A stretch of 64,000 nt of DNA from CAWHNT01 sp963830775 (lineage in GTDB: Bacteria > Pseudomonadota > Alphaproteobacteria > Geminicoccales > Geminicoccaceae): positions 9,243 to 73,242 of the forward strand of contig CAWHNT010000009.1 of assembly GCA_963830775.1 (NCBI GenBank), written 5' to 3'. A program made the translations under genes and the position numbers. The notes beneath the pieces are model-generated. The model saw only the letters and a list, made by a program, of their open reading frames with translations, had not been told where the DNA came from and made no database searches. How positions within the stretch are numbered: the first letter of the stretch is position 1; each line of letters starts with the position of its first letter. Shown piece by piece: positions 57,211 to 64,000 of this stretch.

Positions 57211-60153
57211 ATGGCCGCCCTCTTCACTGTCCCGGCCCACCTGCCGTTCCTGGATGCGGTGGCGGTGGAGCTGTTGCGGCGCCCGGTCGAGACCCTGGCC
57301 GACACGCTGGTCCTCCTGCCGAGCCGGCGCGCCTGCCTCTCCTTGCGCGACGCGATGATGCGGGCCGCAAGCGGTCGCGCCCTGCTCCTTCCGCGCTTCC
57401 AGCCCGTGGGCGAGCTGGAGACCGACGAGCTCCTGCTCGACCCGCAGGCCGAGCTCGAGCTGCTCCCCGCCCTGCCGCCGCTGCGCCGCCACCTCCTGCT
57501 CACCCAGCTCGTCCTCGCCAAGGACCGCGAGATCAAGCACGAGCAGGCGATCCGCCTCGCCGGCGAGCTGATGGGCTTCCTCGACGAGGTCGCGACCGAG
57601 AACGTGCCCCTGGAGCGCCTCGACGGCCTGGTCACGGCCGAGCTTGCCGAGCACTGGCAGCAGACCCTGGAGTTCCTGCGCATCCTGACCCAGGTCTGGC
57701 CCGACGTCGTGGCGGAGCAGGGCCGCGTCGACCCGGTCGAGCGCCGCAACCGCCTGCTCGCCGCCTGGATCAAGCGCTGGCAGGAGCACCCGCCGCGCAC
57801 GCCCGTGATCGCCGCCGGTGTGACCGGCAGCATCCCCAAGGTGGCCGAGCTCCTGGGCGTGATTGCCCGCCTGCCTCAGGGCTGCGTCGTCCTCCCCGGC
57901 CTCGACGGCGAGGCGCTGGCGGCGGACTGGGATGCCGTCGGCGCCAGCCATCCCCAGTACAGCCTGAAGCGGCTCCTGGAGCGGATCGGGATCGAGCGCC
58001 TGGCCGTGCGCCCCTGGCCCGTGGGCGGGCTCGTCGGCGGCACGGTCGAGCGCGCCCGCTTCATGGCCGAGGTGATGCGCCCTGCCACCCGCAGCGACGC
58101 CTGGCAGGACCTGGTCGAGCCACCCTCGCCTGCCCTGGCCGGCCTCGAGATCGCGACCGCCCCCGACCTCGCCAGCGAGGCCGTGCAGCTCTCCTTGCGC
58201 ATCCGCGCCGCCCTGGAGGAGCCTGGCAAGCGGGTGGCCCTCGTCTCCTCCGACCGCAACCTCGCCCGCCGGGTCGCCGCCGAGCTCGCCCGCTGGGGTG
58301 TCCGCGCGGACGACAGCGCCGGCATCCCGCTCGACCAGTCCCCGCCCGGCAGCTTCCTGCTCCTCTCCGCCCACTGCATCATCGAGGACGGCCAGCCCGT
58401 CCACCTCCTCTCCGCCCTCAAGCACCCCCTGGCCTCGGGCGGGATGGCGCAAGGCGAGTTCCGCCGCCGCGTGCGTGCCCTGGAGCGGGCCGTGCTGCGC
58501 GGCCCCAGGCCCGCCGGCGGCCTCGCCGCCTGGGCCGCCGACCTGCGCACCCGCGAGCCGGGCGGGCGCTGGCCGGCCCCGGTCCCGCCGCTGGAGCTGG
58601 CGGACTGGCTGGACAAGCTTCTCGAGGCGAGCCAGCGGCTGCGTCGCCTGGCCTGCCAGGGCACCGCCCCCCTGCCCGAGCTCCTCGAGGCCCATCTCAG
58701 CTTCGCCAACTGGCTGGCCACCGACGAGACCGGCAAGCCCGACGAGCTCTGGGCGCGTGAGGCCGGTGCCACGGCCCTCCGCTTCATCACCTGCCTGCGC
58801 GAGGCCGCCGACCTCCTGCAGGAGACGCCGGCCAGCGCCTACCCCGCCCTCCTGGCCGTCCTGATGGGCCGCGAGACCGTCCGCCCCCTGGCCCCGGCCC
58901 ACCCTCGCGTCGCCATCCTGGGCCAGCTCGAGAGCCGCCTGCAGCAGGCCGACCTGGTCCTGATCGGCGGCCTCAACGAAGGGGTGTGGCCCCGCCACCC
59001 CGAGAGCGGACCCTGGCTCAGCCGCAGCATGCGCAAGGCCTTCGGCCTCCCCCCGGCCGAGCTCCAGGTCGGCATCGCCGCCCACGACCTCTACCTCGCC
59101 GCCTGCGCGCCCGAGGTCGTCTTCAGCCGCTCCCGCAAGGACGAGACCGGCGCCCCCACCATCCCCTCGCGCTGGCTGGCCCGGCTGGAGGCCGTGATCA
59201 AGGCCAGCGGCGTCACCGCCGTGGTGCAGCCGAAAGCCCCCTGGGCCGCCTGGGCCATGGCGCTCGACACGCCGCCCGGCCCGCCCCGGCCCTGCTCCCG
59301 GCCCACCCCGCGGCCACCGCTCGCCGCCAGGCCGCGGGATCTCTCGGCCACCGAGATCGAGAGCCTGATCCGCGACCCCTACCGCGTCTACGCCCAGCGC
59401 ATCCTGAAGCTCACCAAGCTGGAGCCGCTCGACGACGAGCCGGGCCTGCCCGAGCGCGGCCAGATCATCCACGACGTGATCGAGGCCTTCCTCCGCACCG
59501 AGCCGAACGGCACCGAGCCCCTGGAGCTGCTCCTGGCCCTGGGGCGCCAGCACTTCGCCCGCTACGCCTCCGCCCCCCAGGTCAGGGCCTTGTGGTGGCC
59601 GCGCTTCGAGGGTGCCGCCCGCTGGTTCGTGGTCCAGCACCGGAGCCGGCAGGCGGAGATCGCGGCCCTGGAGGCCGAGCTTCGCGGCTCGTTCGAGCTC
59701 GCCACCCCCGGCGGCCCCATCCGCATCCGCGCCCGCGCCGACCGGGTCGAGGTCCGCCGCGACGGCAGCCTCGCCATCCTCGACTACAAGACCGGCACCC
59801 TGCCCACGGCCCCCGAGGTGCGCAGCGGCATCCGCCCCCAGCTCCTGATCGAGGCCATGATCGCCGCCGAAGGGGGCTTCCCCAACGTGCCGGCCGCCGT
59901 CCCGACCGAGCTCCTCTACTGGGGCCTCAAGGGTGCGGAGGAGGCCCCCGGCGAGGAGAAGGCCCCTTGCGGCGAGGAGATCGAAGCCCTCCTCGCCACC
60001 GCCCGCCTGGGCCTCACCCGCCTCCTCGCCCACTTCGCCGATCCCGGCACGGCCTACATCGCCGTCCCCCACCCCGAGATCGCCCCGACCTTCAACGACT
60101 ACGACCACCTGGCCCGCATCGCCGAGTGGCGCGACGCCGGGACCACGCCGTGA
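57211..60153 (+). CDS. addB: AddB subunit of helicase-nuclease
   Basis: A 980-residue alphaproteobacterial AddB. The N-terminal helicase-like part includes LLPSRRACLSLRDAMM, a degenerate nucleotide site. The C-terminal PD-(D/E)XK nuclease motif is RADRVEVRRDG to LAILDYKTG (near residue 858), with QIIHDVIEAFL before it. With AddA it processes double-strand breaks for recombination. It overlaps addA by 4 bp (GTGA). Confidence 0.93.
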   Translation: MAALFTVPAHLPFLDAVAVELLRRPVETLADTLVLLPSRRACLSLRDAMMRAASGRALLLPRFQPVGELETDELLLDPQAELELLPALPPLRRHLLLTQLVLAKDREIKHEQAIRLAGELMGFLDEVATENVPLERLDGLVTAELAEHWQQTLEFLRILTQVWPDVVAEQGRVDPVERRNRLLAAWIKRWQEHPPRTPVIAAGVTGSIPKVAELLGVIARLPQGCVVLPGLDGEALAADWDAVGASHPQYSLKRLLERIGIERLAVRPWPVGGLVGGTVERARFMAEVMRPATRSDAWQDLVEPPSPALAGLEIATAPDLASEAVQLSLRIRAALEEPGKRVALVSSDRNLARRVAAELARWGVRADDSAGIPLDQSPPGSFLLLSAHCIIEDGQPVHLLSALKHPLASGGMAQGEFRRRVRALERAVLRGPRPAGGLAAWAADLRTREPGGRWPAPVPPLELADWLDKLLEASQRLRRLACQGTAPLPELLEAHLSFANWLATDETGKPDELWAREAGATALRFITCLREAADLLQETPASAYPALLAVLMGRETVRPLAPAHPRVAILGQLESRLQQADLVLIGGLNEGVWPRHPESGPWLSRSMRKAFGLPPAELQVGIAAHDLYLAACAPEVVFSRSRKDETGAPTIPSRWLARLEAVIKASGVTAVVQPKAPWAAWAMALDTPPGPPRPCSRPTPRPPLAARPRDLSATEIESLIRDPYRVYAQRILKLTKLEPLDDEPGLPERGQIIHDVIEAFLRTEPNGTEPLELLLALGRQHFARYASAPQVRALWWPRFEGAARWFVVQHRSRQAEIAALEAELRGSFELATPGGPIRIRARADRVEVRRDGSLAILDYKTGTLPTAPEVRSGIRPQLLIEAMIAAEGGFPNVPAAVPTELLYWGLKGAEEAPGEEKAPCGEEIEALLATARLGLTRLLAHFADPGTAYIAVPHPEIAPTFNDYDHLARIAEWRDAGTTP

Positions 60154-63100
60154 GCGTCGCCAACGCCCCCACCCCGGCCCAGCGCCGCGCCGCCGACCCC
60201 ACCCGCTCGGTCTGGGTGACGGCCAATGCCGGCACCGGCAAGACCCGCGTCCTCTCCGACCGCGTGCTCCGCCTCCTCCTCGCCGGTGCCGCCCCCGAAT
60301 CGATCCTGTGCCTCACCTTCACCAAGGCCGCCGCCGCCGAGATGGCGGTCCGGATCGAGGGCCGGCTCGCCGGCTGGGCCGTGGAGCGCGACGAGGCCCG
60401 CCTGCGTGACGACCTCCTGAACCTGCTGGGCGAGCCCCCGTCCGCCCGCACCCTCAAGGACGCCCGCCGCCTCTTCGCCCGCGTGCTCGACCTGGCCCGC
60501 GGCCTCAACATCATGACCATCCACAGCTTCTGCCAGACGCTCCTGCGCCGCTTCCCGCTCGAGGCCGGGGTCGCCCCGCATTTCGAGACCATCGACGACC
60601 GCACCGCGGCCGAGCTGATGAACGAGGCCCGCCAGGTCGTCCTGGCCGAGCGCTGCATCAGCGAGCCCGACCTGCAGAAAGCGGTGGAGATCCTGGCCGT
60701 CACGCTGGCCGAGAGCACGCTCACCGAAGCCATCCGCGAGATGCTGGGCCAGCGGCAGCGCCTCACCGCCTGCTTCGCCCGGCACCACCCGGACGGCCTG
60801 CTGCGATGGCCTCCTGGCTCGCATCGAGCACCTGCTGGAAGTCGAGGCTGGCGCCGAGCCGCCGCAGCTCATCGCCCGCGCCTGCGCCGACGGCCAGTTC
60901 GACCATCTGGGCCTTTACCGCATCGCCAATCAGCTCGTCCAAAGCGACAAGAAGACGGACGTCGACGCAGGCTCCACCATCCTGACCTGGCTCAACGCCG
61001 CGGAAGCGGACCGTATCCTGTACTTCGACAAGTACAGCAGATCGTTCCTCACGCAGGATGGGAAGCCGCGCAAGCAGCTCTGCACCAAGCGGTTCGTCGA
61101 TACCTGCCTCGCGGTTCTCACCATGGAGCAGGCCCGCCTCGTCCATCTCCACGACAGCATCGAGGCCCTCACCCACGCCCGCCGCACCGCGGCCCTCCTC
61201 CGCCTGGGCCACGCCGTGATCACCGAGTACGAGGAGCTGAAGCGCCGCGGCTCGCTCGCTCGACTTCGACGACCTGATCGAGCACGCCCGCCGCCTGCTC
61301 TCCACCCCCGGCCGCAAGGAATGGGTCCTCTTCAAGCTCGACGAGCGCCTGGACCACGTCCTGGTCGACGAGGCCCAGGACACCAGCCCCGCCCAGTGGG
61401 AGATCGTCGAGCGCCTGTCGGAGGAGTTCCTGGCCGGCCTGGGCGCCCACCCCGGCCCCCGCACCCTCTTCGTCGTCGGCGACGAGAAGCAGTCGATCTA
61501 CAGCTTCCAGGGTGCCGACCTCGAGAACTTCCGCAGCGTCCGCGACAAGCTCCGGGGCCTTGCCGCCGCGGCACCTTTGGCCTTCGCCGAGGAGACCCTC
61601 GACCTCTCCTTCCGCTCGGCCCGGGCCGTGCTCGAAAGCGTGGATCGCGTCCTGGCCCGGCCCGAGCTGGTGGGCGTGGTCAGGCCCGGCGAGACCGTCC
61701 GCCACGACACCAACCGTGCCAACGCCCCGGGCCTGGTCGAGCTCTGGCCGCTCGCCGCCCACGACGAGGCCACGGCCGAGACCGAGCCCTGGCCCCTCCC
61801 CGACCAGCCCCGCCGCACCGACGAGCCGCAGCGCCGCGTCGCCGACGGCATCGCCGCCCAGGTCCAGGCCTGGCTCACCCATGGCGAGCTGGTCGACGGC
61901 GAGGACGGCCCGCGCCCGATCCGCCCCGGCGACGTGCTGGTCCTGGTCTCCCGCCGCGACACCATCCAGCAGCTCACCATCCGCGCCCTCAAGGGCCTGG
62001 GCATCCCCGTCGCCGGCGCCGACCGCCTGCCGCTGGCCGAGCACATCGCCGTCCGCGACCTCATCGCCCTCGGCCGCGCCATCCTCCTCCCCGAGGACGA
62101 CCTCAACCTAGCCTGCCTCCTCAAATCCCCCCTCCTTGGCCTGGACGAGGACCAGCTCTTCGACCTCGCCTACGACCGTGGCCAACTCAGCCTGCTCGAG
62201 CGCCTAAGAAACAGAGCCGGCGCCGGCGGCGCATACGCTGCCGTCTACGAGCGCCTGTCCGGCTGGATGGGCCGTGCGGACTTCATGCCGCCCTTCGAGC
62301 TCTACACCCACGTCCTGGGCGCCGGCCGCGGCCGCGAGCGCCTCCTGGCCCGCCTCGGCCCCGACGCCGCCGAGCCCATCGAGGCCTTCCTCGGCCAGGC
62401 CCTGGCCTACGAGCGCGGCCACCCCGCCTCCCTCGAAGGCTTCCTCCACTGGCTGGAGCTCGACCCCCGCCAGCTCAAGCGCGACCCCGAGCAGGCCCGC
62501 GACGCCGTCCGCGTCATGACCGTGCACGGCTCCAAGGGCCTCGAAGCCCCCATCGTCATCCTCGCCGACGCCGGCCCGCACGGCGACCCGCAGCGCCGGC
62601 CGCCTGATCTGGCACGAGGACGAGCTCCCGCTCTGGCGCCACAGCCGCTTCCGCCACTGCGCCGCCGCCATCGAGGCCGAGCGCCGCCGCGAGCGCGAGG
62701 AGCGCCAGCGCCTCCTCTACGTCGCCCTCACCCGTGCCCGCGACCGCCTCTACATCACCGGCTGGCAGGGCCGACGCAGCCGCAACGGCGCCGACCCCTG
62801 CTGGCACGAGGTGGTCAGCATCGCCCTCGCCGAGCACGAATCCATCGAGCGCTTCCCCCTCACCCTCGGCCGCCTCTACGAAGGCGAAGCCTTCCGCCTC
62901 CGCCTCGGTGCGCCGGCGGCGCCGCCTCAGTTGGTGACTGGGGACACTGCCGTCGCCACACCTCTCCCGGCCTGGGTCCGCGTGCCGGCCGCAGAGGAAC
63001 GCGCTAACCGCCGTCCGTTGGCCCCCTCGCGCCTCGCGGCCGACGAGCCCGCCCCCGATTCCCCGGCCGGTGCGGCGGCCCGCGACCGCATCCGCCACGG

Positions 63101-63608
63101 CCTCCTCGTCCACCGCCTGCTCCAGGTCCTGCCCGAGCTGCCCGAGCCCGCCCGCGACGATGCCGGCCGCCGCCTGCTCGACCGCATCGCCCCCGACCTC
63201 CCGCCCGAGGCCCGCGCCGCCCTCCTGGCCGAGACCCTCTCCGTCCTCCGCCTCCCCGGCCTGGAGCCCCTCTTCGCCCCCGGCAGCCGCGCCGAGCAGC
63301 CGATCTGCGGCACCATCGGCGAGGAGAGCTTCGCCGGCCAGATCGACCGCCTCGCCGTCACCGACGAGGCCGTCCTGTTCGTCGATTACAAGACCACCCG
63401 CCAGCCCCCGCCCGACGCGCAGTCCGCCCCGGTCGCCTACCTCCGCCAGCTCGCCGCCTACGGCGAGCTCCTGCGCCAGATCTACCCCGGCCGCGACATC
63501 GTGGCGGCCCTCCTCTGGACCCAGGGCCCCCGCCTCGACCGCCTCCCGCCCGGGCTCCTCGACCGCCACCGCCCCGATGCGCCCGCCACAGGTCTGCCCC
63601 GCGCTTGA
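60150..63608 (+). CDS. addA: AddA helicase-nuclease subunit, three frameshifts
   Basis: A UvrD-type helicase of about 1150 residues restored. Motif I is ANAGTGKT, Ia LCLTFTKAAAAEM, II VLVDEAQDTS, III VVGDEKQSIYSFQGAD, V TVHGSKGLEAP, VI LLYVALTRARDRLY, and the nuclease ends with GQIDRLAVTDEAVLFVDYKT. Extra bases near 60804, 61258 and 62590 move the frame each time by +1, and all motifs lie in the resulting four segments. Intact motifs throughout argue for sequence errors rather than decay. Confidence 0.85.
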
Positions 63609-63644
63609 CGCCCTCTCCAGGCGACACCTACCTATGACCCACGC

Positions 63645-63660
63645 CGGGGCCACCACCCCG
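63645..63660 (+). terminator. Short GC hairpin before trxA
   Basis: CGGGG/CCCCG with a 6-nt loop, 37 bases after addA. Without a T-tract it is weak as a terminator. Confidence 0.25.
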
Positions 63661-63682
63661 CCCTAGAAACGGAAACGCCACG

Positions 63683-64000
63683 ATGAGCATCATCCAGACG
63701 ACCGACACCGCCTTCGAGAAGGACGTCCTCAAGGCCGGCAAGACGGTCCTCGTCGACTTCTGGGCCGAGTGGTGCGGCCCCTGCAAGCAGATCGCCCCCT
63801 ACCTCGAGGACATCGACGGCCAGCTCGGCGAGCAGGTCCAGGTCGTCAAGGTCAACATCGACGACAACCCCCTCACCCCCACCCGCTACGGCGTCCGCGG
63901 CATCCCCACCCTCATGATCTTCAAGAACGGTGCCGTCACCGCCACCAAGGTCGGCACGGCACCGAAGAGCAAGCTGATCGAGTGGGTGCAGGAGAACGCC
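63683..64000 (+). CDS. trxA: Thioredoxin, cut by window end
   Basis: The first 106 residues of thioredoxin 1, with active site EWCGPCKQIAPYL, KVNIDDNPLTPTRYGVRGIPTLMIFKNG with the cis-Pro loop, and a last helix KSKLIEWVQENA. A GGAAACG stretch precedes ATG 63683. Following addA is its normal place in alphaproteobacteria. Almost complete; the stop is beyond the window. Confidence 0.95.
   Translation, partial: MSIIQTTDTAFEKDVLKAGKTVLVDFWAEWCGPCKQIAPYLEDIDGQLGEQVQVVKVNIDDNPLTPTRYGVRGIPTLMIFKNGAVTATKVGTAPKSKLIEWVQENA

Noticed and set aside
57172..60108. 978-codon open frame antisense to addB
   Set aside because: Low-complexity Gly/Ala/Glu/Leu composition with no domain; sense strand has the AddB nuclease motif.

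Overview
This 64 kb stretch is a very GC-rich alphaproteobacterial chromosome segment. A Rhodospirillales/Geminicoccales-like lineage is my inference. Supporting it are the aa3 cytochrome c oxidase gene order (ctaC-ctaD-ctaB-small membrane protein-ctaG-ctaE-DUF983-SURF1), a short alphaproteobacterial-type HPr kinase, gltD-gltB, the alphaproteobacterial AddB/AddA pair next to trxA, and YcjX/YcjF-like proteins. No phage, insertion sequence, CRISPR array or rRNA is visible. One tRNA gene (Leu, anticodon CAG) is present.

Layout, left to right. 0-3.7 kb: DUF6883-like remnant, hisN, membrane cytochrome c, kdsB, pheA. 3.7-6 kb: a small accessory patch with two overlapping TIR-domain genes, a frameshifted alpha/beta hydrolase and a winged-helix/RMF-like protein. 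6-12.2 kb: rimO, then a molybdate uptake operon (ModE-like regulator, modA, modB, modC) whose last gene runs without a stop into an opgG/opgD-type glucan gene. 12.2-14.8 kb: purA and two toxin-antitoxin type pairs (HigBA; DUF433/DUF5615). 14.8-19.9 kb: MFS transporter, M16 peptidase, thrC and a decayed VapBC-like pair. 19.9-28.5 kb: M32 carboxypeptidase and the complete cytochrome oxidase/heme A assembly operon. 28.7-34.9 kb: rsmE, cupin, ubiA, ycjX-ycjF, LysR regulator and a flavoprotein. 34.8-42.7 kb: gltB, gltD, a membrane protein and an NDUFA9-like protein. 42.8-50.2 kb: tRNA-Leu, rnd, kdsD, lptA, lptB, rpoN, ptsN, hprK, rapZ, EIIA-Man and HPr, which together join Kdo/LPS supply, sigma-54 and the nitrogen PTS. 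50.2-54.2 kb: UDP-sugar dehydrogenase and epimerase, an ABM monooxygenase and a large TIR protein. 54.4-64 kb: ahcY, tsaE, amgK, addB, addA, trxA (cut by the window end).

Many genes overlap by 4 bp (GTGA/ATGA/TGATG), so translation is heavily coupled. A striking feature of this sequence is the number of single-base frameshifts, including in genes expected to be essential or important (gltB, lptA, addA three times, the UDP-sugar dehydrogenase, SURF1). Most look like one extra base. I read most of these as probable sequence or assembly indels and annotate the restored gene, flagging each. The accessory candidates most worth follow-up are the three TIR proteins (a tandem pair and one with a long unassigned C-terminal region). 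Others are the modC-opgG read-through, the RMF-like fusion, the cysteine-pair CtaA and the locus losses (lptC, hpf, murU).
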